This document shows, piece after piece, positions 1 to 11,647 of a DNA stretch of 64,000 nucleotides (its first letter is position 1; every line of letters begins with the position of its first letter). The notes beneath the pieces were generated by a model. The model saw nothing but the letters and a program-made list of their open reading frames with translations. It did not search any database and was not told where the DNA came from. The translations under genes and the position numbers were made by a program. The stretch is from Ensifer adhaerens (lineage in GTDB: Bacteria; Pseudomonadota; Alphaproteobacteria; Rhizobiales; Rhizobiaceae). The stretch lies in the NCBI RefSeq assembly GCF_020035535.1, contig NZ_CP083349.1, positions 2,932,501 through 2,996,500 of the forward strand, in the 5' to 3' direction.

Positions 1-2
1 AT

Positions 3-1409
3 GGCGGCGTAGCCTTTGACAGCTCGATGTCGCTCGAAGAGGTCGAGGAAAACGTTCGCACCAACGGCTCGGTCCTGACCGAGGGCAGCACGCAGGTCGC
101 CTCGCTCTATTACGTCGACCCGCAGCGCTTTGCATCCGAGAGTGATGGCCTCGACCTGCTTCAGGGCCTGACCGCCCGCATCGTCGAACAGAACAAGAGT
201 GATGCCGCCTACGAGACCATCGACGAAGAAAGCACCGAATACGCCGACGACATCATACCGGTGCGGCGCCAAACCGACATTGCCACCGTCATGGTCAATG
301 CCGGCTACGCCAAGGCGCAGGCCGAAGACGCAGCCGGCTACATCGGCGACGCGCTCGGTGCGAACGAACTGAGCGAGGGCGATGTTCTGCGCATCGGCAT
401 CATTCAGAACGGCGAAGCGCAGAAGGGCGACGAAGCCCGCATCGTGCGCGCCACCATCTATTCGCGCAATCGCCATGTGCTGACGATGGCCGTCGACGAC
501 AAGGGCCGCTTCGTTCCAGGTGCCGAACCGCCGAAGCTCGACGCGGTTGCCACCGCGTTCGACGACAACGGCACGCCTGTCATGACCAGCAGCCACGATC
601 TGCCGCGTGTCTATGACGGCATCTACCGCGCCGCCCTTTCCTATGGCATGAGCGCCGACATGGTCGGCCTCGTCGTCAAGCTGCTCGCCAGCAACGTCGA
701 TTTCCAGGCACAATTGAAGCCGACGGATTCGCTTGAGGCCTTCTTCTCCGTAACCGACGAACGCGGCATGGCGACGGAAGAATCCGAACTGCTCTATGTG
801 CGCGCCAAGTTCGGCGATGCGGTCACCGCCTTCTACCGGTTCCAGGATCCGGAAGACAATTCGATCGACTACTTCGATACCGAAGGCAAGAGCATCCGCC
901 AGTTCCTGCTGCGCAACCCCGTGCCGAACGGACACTTCCGGTCCGGCTTCGGCATGCGTCGCCATCCGATCCTCGGCTTCTCGCGCATGCATACCGGCGT
1001 CGACTGGGCAGCGCCGCGCGGGACGCCGATCATCGCGGCCGGCGGCGGCGTCGTGGAAAAGGCCGGCTGGGATTCCGGTGGCTACGGTAACCAGACGCTG
1101 ATCCGCCATGCCAATGGCTACGTGTCGTCCTACAACCACCAGAGTGCGATCGCCAAGAACGTCAAGGTGGGTAACAAGGTCGTCCAGGGCCAGGTGATCG
1201 GCTGGGTCGGCACGACGGGTCTTTCGACCGGTCCGCATCTGCATTACGAGCTGATCGTCAACGGCAACAAGGTCGATCCGCTGCGCATCCGCCTTCCCGG
1301 CGGCAAGTCGCTTTCGGGCGACGCGCTGGCGAAGTTCGAGAAGGAACGCGACCGTATCGACGAGTTGCTGAACAAGGATGGCGCCGGCGCCGAAGTCGCA
1401 AGCAACTGA
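3..1409 (+). CDS. rgsM: M23 family metallopeptidase, RgsM-like, 5' end cut by the window
   Basis: This is the C-terminal part of a periplasmic peptidoglycan-associated protein. The reading frame is open back to the first base, so the true start lies outside. About 469 codons are visible. The last third is an M23 (LytM) domain: the zinc-ligand stretch HTGVDW and the closing HLHYE (HxH) motif are both intact, so metal-dependent endopeptidase activity is plausible. The preceding ~280 residues are an acidic, non-catalytic region. In Sinorhizobium meliloti the M23 protein beside clpB is, as I recall, RgsM, which is needed for unipolar growth together with RgsP. The symbol rests on this context and on architecture, not on an alignment. 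A perfect terminator hairpin follows. Confidence is high for the family and moderate for the symbol. Confidence 0.85.
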   Translation, partial: GGVAFDSSMSLEEVEENVRTNGSVLTEGSTQVASLYYVDPQRFASESDGLDLLQGLTARIVEQNKSDAAYETIDEESTEYADDIIPVRRQTDIATVMVNAGYAKAQAEDAAGYIGDALGANELSEGDVLRIGIIQNGEAQKGDEARIVRATIYSRNRHVLTMAVDDKGRFVPGAEPPKLDAVATAFDDNGTPVMTSSHDLPRVYDGIYRAALSYGMSADMVGLVVKLLASNVDFQAQLKPTDSLEAFFSVTDERGMATEESELLYVRAKFGDAVTAFYRFQDPEDNSIDYFDTEGKSIRQFLLRNPVPNGHFRSGFGMRRHPILGFSRMHTGVDWAAPRGTPIIAAGGGVVEKAGWDSGGYGNQTLIRHANGYVSSYNHQSAIAKNVKVGNKVVQGQVIGWVGTTGLSTGPHLHYELIVNGNKVDPLRIRLPGGKSLSGDALAKFEKERDRIDELLNKDGAGAEVASN

Positions 1410-1523
1410 AGCATAGAGCGCAACGCCGCGCAGCTGCTTCCGATCGAGTTTTGGGAAAGCAAAGCTGAAAGCGCGTGACGCGCTTTAGGCCCCTCCCCTA
1501 CTCCAAAGTCGGCACAAACACAA

Positions 1524-1550
1524 AGGCCGCCCCGAAGGGCGGCCTCTTTT
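1524..1550. terminator. Bidirectional terminator between rgsM and clpB
   Basis: A perfect 9-bp GC-rich stem (AGGCCGCCC / GGGCGGCCT) closes on a CGAA tetraloop. It is followed by CTTTTCTTT on the plus strand and by TTGTGTTTG on the minus strand. It lies between two convergent genes and can serve both. Confidence 0.85.
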
Positions 1551-1563
1551 CTTTGATGCCTTG

Positions 1564-4170
<2,607 letters not shown>

Positions 4171-4302
4171 ATTCTACCTCCATAGCCCGGCAGGCCCATC
4201 TTTCGGCACCCGTCGGTGTTTCAGGATCAGGCTCCCGCATTCGGCAAGCCTGTCAGTGTGGAGCGATCCCCGCCTTGCGCCGGATCAACGCATCCGTAGC
4301 GA

Positions 4303-4331
4303 ATATGGGGCACCGATTTTGGAAATTAAAG
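4303..4331 (-). promoter_or_regulatory. Candidate RpoH (heat-shock) promoter of clpB
   Basis: Read on the minus strand, CTTTAA is followed by 15 bases and then CCCCATAT. The family consensus is CTTGAA ... CCCCATnT, so the -10 matches fully and the -35 differs at one position. It lies in the 269-bp gap upstream of clpB and would give a 5' leader of about 125 bases. Assignment is by pattern only. Confidence 0.6.
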
Positions 4332-4439
4332 AGCCGTCCATGGTCTCCAGACCGAAATCTGCAACCGAAAAATGCGGCCGCCGGACGGTTTGCCCCGCGG
4401 TCGCGTCTTCCGCTCAGGGAGGCGCGAAGCCCCATTGGT

Positions 4440-5465
4440 TCACTCAGCCGCCATCAGCGACCGTTCGGCGAATGACGCACCGAACTCCTTCATTCGCCGC
4501 ACGTAGTAGGCCGGGTCGATCAGAACTTCGGGGAGGTAGAGGCCGGGCGCAGACGCTTCGCCGCCTGCAAGGCCGAGCATGCGTTCCACCGCCAGCGCGA
4601 CACCAAGGGCGGTCAGCGGCGCCTGGCCCTCCGGGTGCACGATCTCGTGACAGTGATTGAAACGCTGGCCATCCTTGGCCCGCCCTGCGATCTCGATGAC
4701 GATCTCGGTCGAAAACGTCTCGCCACGACGCCTGCTCGCGGATTCGCTAAAGGCGAGGTCCAGCCGGATGTTGCCGGCATTCGTCCGAGCCCATAGCGCC
4801 ATGACGTCGAAGGGCGAATAGGCAACCGCATCGAGTTCGACACCGTCGACGCTTCGATAACGCGCCTTCGATTCCTCGCCGCCGGCCCAGTGGAGCTTGC
4901 CGTCCTTCACGGTCAATGCCGCCGGCGCGAGGCCGGTGATGCGATTGTAATCGGCGAGTGCCGCCGGGCCGCCCATGTCCTGTTCGTCGAGCAGGACCCC
5001 GATGCGGATCGTGTTGACCGCCTCGTAGGCTTTGGCAAATTCGAGGATCGGGAAGATCGCGGCGCCGGCGAGCCAGTGGCTGGCGAGCAGGATCGGCGCC
5101 TTGTCCGGCGCGTGGATATATTGCGCCATTTCCGGCCCCACTTCGAAGGTGCCGCTCGAAAGGCTGATATAGGGGATGCCGTGGCGCTGGGCATAACGCA
5201 TCGAGCTCAGCTTCTCGTCCTTCAGGAAGATGACGACGGCACTGAAGCGCGGCTCATCGCCAAGCCCGAGATCCGGCCGCGCCAGATCGACACTGACGAC
5301 GATGGCGTTTCCCACCTCACGCGCCGCGGCCTCGGCTTTGCCGACATCGCGGCCGCCGATGGCGATCGGCAGCGTGGGGTGTAGCCGGCGTATGATTTTC
5401 GCCGCCTGCGATCCGACGACCCCGGAGCCGCCAACAATCAAAACAGGCTGAAACTTGCTCGACAT
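4440..5465 (-). CDS. NAD(P)-binding oxidoreductase, saccharopine-dehydrogenase-like
   Basis: A 341-residue protein opens with a Rossmann nucleotide-binding motif (VLIVGGSGVVGSQAA, residues 8-22) followed by a second strand ending in GGRD, a pattern typical of saccharopine-dehydrogenase-like proteins. The substrate cannot be read from the sequence; true saccharopine dehydrogenase activity is not implied. No signal peptide or membrane segment is visible, so it is probably cytosolic. It is transcribed divergently from the TetR regulator at 5596, and palindromic operator sequences lie in the 130-bp gap. The regulator therefore probably controls this gene and itself. Confidence is good for the fold and low for the reaction. 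Confidence 0.75.
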   Translation of the reverse strand: MSSKFQPVLIVGGSGVVGSQAAKIIRRLHPTLPIAIGGRDVGKAEAAAREVGNAIVVSVDLARPDLGLGDEPRFSAVVIFLKDEKLSSMRYAQRHGIPYISLSSGTFEVGPEMAQYIHAPDKAPILLASHWLAGAAIFPILEFAKAYEAVNTIRIGVLLDEQDMGGPAALADYNRITGLAPAALTVKDGKLHWAGGEESKARYRSVDGVELDAVAYSPFDVMALWARTNAGNIRLDLAFSESASRRRGETFSTEIVIEIAGRAKDGQRFNHCHEIVHPEGQAPLTALGVALAVERMLGLAGGEASAPGLYLPEVLIDPAYYVRRMKEFGASFAERSLMAAE

Positions 5466-5514
5466 CTTCCTATCTCCTAAACGAAAGGGGTCCGGCTCAT
5501 TGCCGAACCTACCA

Positions 5515-5535
5515 ATAGTAAGTTACTATGAGTAA
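5515..5535. promoter_or_regulatory. Overlapping palindromic operators, probable TetR binding site
   Basis: ATAGTAA-G-TTACTAT (5515-5529) is a perfect 7-bp inverted repeat around one base. It overlaps a second one, TTACT-ATG-AGTAA (5523-5535). Both are built from the same half-site, as TetR dimers often require, and both lie between the regulator and the divergent oxidoreductase. Confidence 0.65.
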
Positions 5536-5595
5536 ATAAGTTGCCGAACGCCGCTTTCAAGAGCCACGAACCGGCGCGAAAAAGGATTGCGATCG

Positions 5596-6180
5596 ATGGC
5601 ACCGACGAAAGGCCGAAAGCTCGCCAAACCCGAACGGCGCGCCCAGTTGATCGAGACCGCCAAGGAGATCCTGCGCGAGTGCGGAGCCGATGCCTTGACG
5701 CTCGGCCACCTCGCCGAACGTGCGGGCGTCAGCAAGCCGATCGCCTATGAGCATTTCGGTACGCGTGAGGGATTGCTGATCGCGCTCTCCCAGGAAATCG
5801 AAGACCGGCACATAAGCAAGCTGCAGCTGGCACTTGCCCGGGCACCGAAAGAGCTCGATGCGGTCGCCGACATCATCAGTTCGGTTTACATCAACTGCGC
5901 CGTCGACAGCGGTGAGGAATGGCAAGCCATTTCCGGAGCGCTGCGTGGCAACGCCGATATGATCGCGACACAGCAACAGCAGACCGACGACTATGTTGGG
6001 ATGATCCAGGCGGCACTCGGGCCGTTTGCGAAAATTCCCGCTGACGATTTGCGCCTGCGCTGCACCGGCATAGCAGGGGCAGCCGAGGCGATCGGCCGCG
6101 AACTGATCCGCGGCCGCACCAGCGAGACGGCCGCCAGCACCAATCTCGCGGCACTGATCGTCGACAGCGTCGACGCCTGA
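5596..6180 (+). CDS. TetR/AcrR family transcriptional regulator
   Basis: A 194-residue regulator has a basic N-terminus (APTKGRKLAKPERR) followed by a helix-turn-helix spanning about residues 12-58, with the typical TetR run ALTLGHLAERAGVSKPIAYEHF. The C-terminal half is an all-helical ligand-binding and dimerisation domain whose ligand cannot be predicted. I chose the ATG at 5596. An upstream in-frame TTG at 5587 is only two bases from the AAAAAGG ribosome site, whereas the ATG is about ten bases away. It is divergent from the oxidoreductase at 4440 and probably represses it through the palindromes at 5515-5535. Confidence 0.9.
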   Translation: MAPTKGRKLAKPERRAQLIETAKEILRECGADALTLGHLAERAGVSKPIAYEHFGTREGLLIALSQEIEDRHISKLQLALARAPKELDAVADIISSVYINCAVDSGEEWQAISGALRGNADMIATQQQQTDDYVGMIQAALGPFAKIPADDLRLRCTGIAGAAEAIGRELIRGRTSETAASTNLAALIVDSVDA

Positions 6181-6200
6181 TCGCAAGTATCAGGCAAAGA

Positions 6201-6229
6201 AAAACCCGGCCGCGATAGGCCGGGTTTTT
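6201..6229. terminator. Bidirectional terminator between tetR and the DUF4167 gene
   Basis: An 11-bp perfect stem (AAAACCCGGCC / GGCCGGGTTTT) with a 6-base loop has A and T runs on its flanks, so it provides a U-tract in both directions between convergent genes. Confidence 0.9.
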
Positions 6230-6268
6230 GTCGTGCCCAGATCGGGCAACTCGCTGTCAGCTCGCCAC

Positions 6269-6934
6269 TTACTCGGAAGCGGCCAGTGCCGGTGCTTCCG
6301 GAGCGGCATCGCCCGAAGGCTGAGCCTCGTCGGCAGCGCCTTCCTGGGCACTACGGCGCGGACGACGCGGACGCGGCGCGCTGCGGCGGCGGGATGCGGC
6401 GCGGCCGGAGGCAGCCGGAGCTTCCTCTTCCATCGCGACTTCAGCCGGCGTGCCTTCAATCACCGGCTGCGGACCCGTGCCGTCGATGACAACAGGCTGT
6501 GGCTCGGCAGCAGGCGCTGCGGCCACGGCAACCGGAGCCGGCATGTCGTCGGCATAGACCTGATCGAGATCATCCTGGTCCTGATCGGACGCATCATGGC
6601 CGCGGAAATCCTGGCGATCTTCACGCTGGAACCGATCCTGCATCTGCGCCTGTGCGGCGGCAATGATACGGTTGTAGTGCTCGGCGTGCTGCAAGTAGTT
6701 TTCTGCGATAACCCGGTCGCCCGAGCTCTGAGCATCGCGCGCAAGCGCTGAGTACTTCTCGGCGATGTGCTGGGCAGTACCGCGAATCTTCACGTCCGGG
6801 CCGGAACTGTCGTAGGTCCGCGTCAGCGGGTTCGAGCCTTTGCGGTTGTGATTGTTGTTGTTTCCGTTGTTATTGCTGTTGTTGTTATTGTTATTCCGCC
6901 CGCGGCCGCGCTTGTTTTGCTGTCCTGGCCTCAT
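6269..6934 (-). CDS. DUF4167 protein with Asn-rich N-terminus
   Basis: This 221-residue protein belongs to an alphaproteobacterial family of unknown function. It starts MRPGQQNKRGRGR, continues into an asparagine-rich tract of about 20 residues (N-runs broken by S, G and H), then the conserved core (NPLTRTYDSSGPDVKIRGTAQHIAEKY, about 33-60) with an EHYNRIIAAAQ helix. The C-terminus is Pro/Ala/Glu-rich with an RRRSAPRPRRPRR basic patch. The basic and Asn-rich ends suggest nucleic-acid contact, but that is inference. I started at the ATG at 6934, where the family begins, rather than 29 codons upstream. The tract is encoded by AAC/AAT repeats, so its length may vary between strains. Confidence 0.85.
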   Translation of the reverse strand: MRPGQQNKRGRGRNNNNNNSNNNGNNNNHNRKGSNPLTRTYDSSGPDVKIRGTAQHIAEKYSALARDAQSSGDRVIAENYLQHAEHYNRIIAAAQAQMQDRFQREDRQDFRGHDASDQDQDDLDQVYADDMPAPVAVAAAPAAEPQPVVIDGTGPQPVIEGTPAEVAMEEEAPAASGRAASRRRSAPRPRRPRRSAQEGAADEAQPSGDAAPEAPALAASE

Positions 6935-7267
6935 AGTACATTCACCCGAATTCTCTTGATAATGATGATCATGTGGTTTCGTCTTCCGGCCGGATTCGTT
7001 CACGCCCGACAGAGCACGCACCGCTGCGCTCGCACAATGGCGGCTTCGGCGCCGACTGACGTCAAATTAACAGGTACCTGCACAAGGCACTTGTTGAACC
7101 CTAGCAACTCTTTCTTGAGAGCAATCCCCGTGGCCAGGTCATACCGGAACGAATCTTAGGTCCATGACCTTCTGCCCAGTGCGCGGGCAAACTAGCCCGC
7201 TTCCTTTGGGATTCCAAGCCCTTTCTTTGCCTGAGCAAGAAAGAAGATGCGTCAGTGCAGCATTTTT
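6935..7267. other. Intergenic region upstream of the DUF4167 gene
   Basis: These 333 bases separate the DUF4167 start from the prmC stop, both on the minus strand. A short GCGGGC / GCCCGC hairpin lies at 7183-7200, without a clear T-run on the minus side. The promoter of the DUF4167 gene should be here, but I could not identify -35/-10 boxes with confidence. No convincing ORF is present. Confidence 0.5.
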
Positions 7268-8137
7268 TCAACGGTTGAAGTCGCGTTCGAAGATCAGGAC
7301 GCGGTCATTACCGCCGAGATCCTTCGCCGCTTCACGCAGACGGAATTTTTCGGCGTTAAACAACGCCGTCACCGCCTCTTTCTGGTCGAAACCGATTTCC
7401 AAGCCTATCACGCCGTTTGTCTCAAGATGATGACCAGCATGAGAAGCGATGGCGCGATAGGCATCAAGCCCGTCTTCTCCGCCATCTAGCGCTGCGGCCG
7501 GGTCGTGAAGTCTCACCTCCGGCTCAAGCTCATGGACGACACTGGACCGGATATACGGCGGATTTGAGACGATCACATCGTAGCGACCGTCCACCTTCTC
7601 GTACCAATTGCTGAGAAGCGGCAGGAATCGATCTGCAAGGCCGAGCCCGGCAGCATTCGCCGTCGCCGTTGCCAGTGCGTCCTGCGATATATCGGTGGCC
7701 GTACCCCTGGCTTCAAGAACCTGCGACAGGAGCGCGATACAAATCGCCCCGGTACCGGTTCCAAGATCGATAAGCTCGCAGCCACCCTTTCGCGCAACCG
7801 CCTCACGCAGATAGGGGATCATCCGATCTACGAGCGTCTCGGTATCCGGGCGAGGCTCCAGCGTTTCCTTCGAAAGCTTTAGCGGCAGGCCAAAAAATTC
7901 GCGTTCGCCGAGAATACGGTAGACCGGTTCGCGTGCCAGCCGCCGCGCAACTGCCGCCCGGATGCGCGCGGCATCCTCCTCCGACACGGGTTCCCTGCCC
8001 CGTGAAACGACAGCACTCAGCGAGATGTCGAGCAGGCCAGAGATCAGATGCCGGACGTCGAGAGCCGCATGCTCGATGTCGCCTGCCAGCAGGCGATCGC
8101 GACTTTCGGCAACAAGGCTCGCCAGCGTTTCGGCCAT
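7268..8137 (-). CDS. prmC: Release factor glutamine N5-methyltransferase PrmC (HemK)
   Basis: PrmC methylates the glutamine of the GGQ motif in peptide chain release factors, using S-adenosylmethionine. The 289-residue protein has the helical N-terminal substrate domain, the SAM-binding motif (IDLGTGTGAICIAL, about 120-133) and the catalytic NPPY tetrapeptide (SNPPYIRSS, about 190). The gene starts three bases after the stop of prfA, which encodes its substrate, so the two are almost certainly co-transcribed. Confidence 0.96.
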   Translation of the reverse strand: MAETLASLVAESRDRLLAGDIEHAALDVRHLISGLLDISLSAVVSRGREPVSEEDAARIRAAVARRLAREPVYRILGEREFFGLPLKLSKETLEPRPDTETLVDRMIPYLREAVARKGGCELIDLGTGTGAICIALLSQVLEARGTATDISQDALATATANAAGLGLADRFLPLLSNWYEKVDGRYDVIVSNPPYIRSSVVHELEPEVRLHDPAAALDGGEDGLDAYRAIASHAGHHLETNGVIGLEIGFDQKEAVTALFNAEKFRLREAAKDLGGNDRVLIFERDFNR

Positions 8138-8140
8138 GGC

Positions 8141-9223
8141 TCAGCCCCGCTGCTCGCCGAGTTGCGCCAGCTGGCTCGCCTGATAGTCGGCAAGCAATGC
8201 GTCAACAACTTCGTCGATTTCACCCATCATCATCCGATCGAGCTTGTAGAGCGTCAGGTTGATGCGGTGGTCGGTCAGGCGTCCCTGCGGGAAGTTGTAA
8301 GTACGGATACGCTCGGAGCGGTCGCCCGAGCCCACCTGACTTTTGCGGTCGGCCGAGCGTTCGCTGTCGGCGCGCTGGCGCTCCATGTCGTAGAGGCGCG
8401 AGCGCAGAACCTGCATCGCCTTCGCACGGTTCTGGTGCTGCGACTTTTCCGAGCTGGTGACGACGAGCCCGGTCGGAAGGTGGGTGATGCGCACCGCCGA
8501 ATCCGTCGTGTTGACGTGCTGACCGCCGGCACCCGACGAGCGCATCGTGTCGATGCGGATGTCTTCGGGGCGGATCTCGATGTCGATGTCCTCAGCCTCG
8601 GGCAGCACTGCGACGGTTGCGGCTGACGTATGAATGCGCCCGCTCGCTTCGGTCTCCGGCACGCGCTGCACCCGGTGTACCCCGGATTCGAATTTCAACC
8701 GCGAGAACACGCCGCGTCCGGAAACCGTCGCGATGATTTCCTTGAACCCGCCAGCTTCCCCGTCGCTTGCTGAAAGCACTTCGACGCGCCAGCCCTTGCC
8801 GGCCGCATATCGCTCGTACATGCGGAAAAGATCGCCGGCAAAGAGAGCTGCTTCCGATCCGCCGGTACCGGCGCGAATTTCGAGGATCGCACTCTTCTCG
8901 TCGGCCGCATCTTTCGGCAGAAGCAGGATCTGGATTTCCTGTTCCAGTGCCTCGATGGCTGCTTCGACCTCGGGCTTTTCCATTTCGGCGAGGTCGCGCA
9001 TCTCCCGATCGGTCGATTTGTCGGCCAGCATCGAAGTAATATCGGCGAGTTCGGCGGTCGCCTTCTCGTAGGCACGGATCTTCGTCACGACCGGCTGCAG
9101 TTCGGAGTATTCCGAGGCGAGCTTGACATAGACGTCCGCGGCCGGGCCGGCCGACATGCGGGCCTCGATCTCACCGAACCGACGTTCCAGTTCGCGCATC
9201 TTTTCAACGGGAAGCTTTGCCAA
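8141..9223 (-). CDS. prfA: Peptide chain release factor 1
   Basis: RF1 recognises UAA and UAG stop codons and triggers hydrolysis of peptidyl-tRNA. It has the standard length of 360 residues. The codon-recognition tripeptide of the PxT class reads PET (in [15 protein letters not shown]), and the catalytic GGQ lies in [15 protein letters not shown] (about 230-235). The coiled N-terminal domain is present. prmC, which methylates this GGQ, follows after three bases; ptsP lies 70 bases upstream on the same strand. Confidence 0.97.
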   Translation of the reverse strand: MAKLPVEKMRELERRFGEIEARMSAGPAADVYVKLASEYSELQPVVTKIRAYEKATAELADITSMLADKSTDREMRDLAEMEKPEVEAAIEALEQEIQILLLPKDAADEKSAILEIRAGTGGSEAALFAGDLFRMYERYAAGKGWRVEVLSASDGEAGGFKEIIATVSGRGVFSRLKFESGVHRVQRVPETEASGRIHTSAATVAVLPEAEDIDIEIRPEDIRIDTMRSSGAGGQHVNTTDSAVRITHLPTGLVVTSSEKSQHQNRAKAMQVLRSRLYDMERQRADSERSADRKSQVGSGDRSERIRTYNFPQGRLTDHRINLTLYKLDRMMMGEIDEVVDALLADYQASQLAQLGEQRG

Positions 9224-9293
9224 GTCTCACTCCAAATGCGTCTCCGCTCGCCCGGATCAAGTCCGGACGAGGATCACGACGCGTCAATTCAAT

Positions 9294-11561
9294 CTAAACC
9301 GGAATGCCGTTTTCCGCGGCGAAATCCACCAGCATCTGGCGAACGGGTCGCTGGTCGCGTGTGTCGTCCAGCGCCGCGTTGAGCGCGCCACCAAGCTTGC
9401 CCGCATCGAGCGCCAGGAGCATCGCCTTGATGGGGCCCACCGCCGTCGGCGACATCGACACCGAACGGAACCCAAGCCCCAGCAGTGCCATCGCAGAAAG
9501 CGGCTTGCTTGCCATCTCGCCACAGAGCGTCACCGGCGTATCGTGCCGGTCGCCGGCACGCACGATGTCGCGCAGGATCCTGAGGAACGGCCGGCCGAGC
9601 ACGTCGAAGCGATCGGAGACACGAGCATTGCCGCGGTCGACAGCCATCGCGAACTGGAACAGGTCGTTCGAGCCGACGGAGACGAAATCCACTTCGGTCA
9701 TCAGTTCGTCGAGCTGCCAAAGCAGCGCCGGCACTTCGAGCATGGCGCCGAACTGCAGCTTACGCGGCAATTGTTCACCAAGCTTCGACTGCCGCTCGAT
9801 TTCCTTCTGCAGCAGATCGCGCGCGATCCTGAGCTCGGAGACCTCGGTGACCATCGGCAGCATCAGCTTGAGTTCGGCGCCGGCCGCCGCACGCAGCATC
9901 GCGCGAAGCTGAGTGCGCAAGAGACCCGGGCGATCGAGCGAAAGCCGGATTGCGCGCCAGCCAAGCGCCGGGTTTTCCTCTTCCGCCGCACGGAAATAGG
10001 GAACCACCTTGTCGCCGCCAATGTCGAGCGTGCGGAAAGTCACGGGCTTGCCGCCGGTCTGCTTCAGCACACTGCGATAGAAGGCTTCCTGTTCTTCCGC
10101 CTTCGGCATCGTCGAGGCGATCATGAACTGGAGTTCGGTGCGGAACAGGCCGATGCCTTCGGCACCCGCTTCATTGAGATGTGGCAGATCGACGAGCAGG
10201 CCGGCATTCATCTGCAGCGTAATGCGCTTGCCGTCCCTGGTCAGTGGCTCGACGTCCTTCAGCGCCCGGAACTGCGCCTGGCGCCGTGCCCGGAAGCGAA
10301 CCTTTTCCTCGTAGGCGCGCTGCAGGTCTGCGAGTGGCCGCAAATGGACCTTGGCATCGTCGCCGTCGATGATGATCGCATCGCGGTTTTCCGCAAGCGC
10401 GACCGCACCGGTCGCTTGTCCGATCACCGGAATGCCCATCGCGCGCGCGACGATCACCACGTGGCTGGTGACCGCACCCTCTTCGAGCACCAGGCCGCGC
10501 ACGTTTTCGCGCGGATAATCGAGCAGTTCGGCAGCGCCCATGGCGCGCGCGACAATCACTGCGTCGTTCGGGAAGTCGCTGGCCGAAAGCTTGGCGCCGT
10601 AGCCCGAGAGCTGGCGCAGCAGGCGGTTGGCCAGGTCGTCGAAATCATGCATGCGCTCGCGCAGATACGGGTCCGTCAGACGGATCATCCGCGCCTTGGT
10701 TTCGCTCTGCACCCGCTCGACCGCGGCTTCCGCCGTCAGGCCGTTTCGGATCGCCTCTTCGAGCTTGCGCACCCAGCCGCGATCATGGGCGAACATGCGG
10801 TAGGTTTCGAGCACTGCGCGGTGCTCACCCTCCATCGACACCTCGCGGCGCGACAGCATGTCGTCGATCGAGATGCGCAGTGATCCCAGCGCTTCGGCAA
10901 GACGCTGCAATTCCTGGTCGGTATCTTCGTTGAGGAGGTTGGTGACGACGATCCTCGGTTCGTGCAGGACGACATAACCGAGGCCGATGCCTTCGCCGTA
11001 GCTGTTGCCTTCGATCGAGACCGGGCGCGAGAGATCGAGTTCGAGACCCGGCTTGGTGATCTTCTTGAGCTCGCCGGTTGCCACCATCTCGGCGAGAACC
11101 ATGGCAGTCGTCTCAAGCGCCTCGACCTCGTCCTCGCGATAGTTGCGCATCGCCTTGTTCTGGACGACGAGAACGCCAAGCGCGCGGCCGGTGCGCAGGA
11201 TCGGTACGCCGAGGAAGGAGTGGTAGATCTCTTCGCCGGTTTCCGGCAGGTAGGTAAAGGCCGGGTGTGACTGGGCGTCTGACAGATTGAGCGGGCGCGC
11301 CGAGGCGGCGATGGTGCCGACGAGGCCCTGCCCCATCTTCAATTGCGCCAGGTGGACGGCCGCCTTGTTCAGACCTTCCGTCGCGTAGAGTTCGAGCACG
11401 CCGTCGGAACGCAGGACGTAGACCGAACACACTTCCGCAACCATGTTCTGCGCGATCTGGCGCACAATACGGTCAAGGCGCTCCTGCGGCTCCAGCGGTT
11501 CCGCCATAAGCTCGCGCAACCGCTTGAGGAGAACGCGCGGACCTGCGGAAAGGTCTCTCAT
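9294..11561 (-). CDS. ptsP: PEP-protein phosphotransferase of the nitrogen PTS (EI-Ntr)
   Basis: EI-Ntr takes phosphate from phosphoenolpyruvate and passes it to NPr, the first step of the regulatory nitrogen PTS. The 755-residue protein begins with a GAF domain (about 20-165) that is absent from the sugar-PTS enzyme I. It is followed by the PEP-utiliser N-terminal and mobile domains, with the phosphorylated histidine in GAVTSHVVIVARAMGIPVIG, and the C-terminal PEP-binding TIM barrel (IGLFRTELQFM, RTLDIGGDKVVPYF, SVGSNDLFQFAMAVDR). It lies between lysC and prfA on the same strand, as in other rhizobia. Confidence 0.97.
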   Translation of the reverse strand: MRDLSAGPRVLLKRLRELMAEPLEPQERLDRIVRQIAQNMVAEVCSVYVLRSDGVLELYATEGLNKAAVHLAQLKMGQGLVGTIAASARPLNLSDAQSHPAFTYLPETGEEIYHSFLGVPILRTGRALGVLVVQNKAMRNYREDEVEALETTAMVLAEMVATGELKKITKPGLELDLSRPVSIEGNSYGEGIGLGYVVLHEPRIVVTNLLNEDTDQELQRLAEALGSLRISIDDMLSRREVSMEGEHRAVLETYRMFAHDRGWVRKLEEAIRNGLTAEAAVERVQSETKARMIRLTDPYLRERMHDFDDLANRLLRQLSGYGAKLSASDFPNDAVIVARAMGAAELLDYPRENVRGLVLEEGAVTSHVVIVARAMGIPVIGQATGAVALAENRDAIIIDGDDAKVHLRPLADLQRAYEEKVRFRARRQAQFRALKDVEPLTRDGKRITLQMNAGLLVDLPHLNEAGAEGIGLFRTELQFMIASTMPKAEEQEAFYRSVLKQTGGKPVTFRTLDIGGDKVVPYFRAAEEENPALGWRAIRLSLDRPGLLRTQLRAMLRAAAGAELKLMLPMVTEVSELRIARDLLQKEIERQSKLGEQLPRKLQFGAMLEVPALLWQLDELMTEVDFVSVGSNDLFQFAMAVDRGNARVSDRFDVLGRPFLRILRDIVRAGDRHDTPVTLCGEMASKPLSAMALLGLGFRSVSMSPTAVGPIKAMLLALDAGKLGGALNAALDDTRDQRPVRQMLVDFAAENGIPV

Positions 11562-11647
11562 CGCGTGGGGTCTCCCGAAATAGAGTAGGCGGCGGCAAAC
11601 GGATGCGCGGCGGAACCGCCGCGAATCCCAAATCAGTCGCCTGTCGA

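Noticed and set aside
1468..1486. AAAGCGCGT-G-ACGCGCTTT palindrome after rgsM
   Set aside because: A single GC-rich palindrome with no clear T-run and no second copy; the better terminator is at 1524.
9156..10883. Plus-strand ORF of 575 codons across prfA and ptsP
   Set aside because: Antisense shadow of ptsP; composition is rich in His, Arg and Gln with no family pattern.
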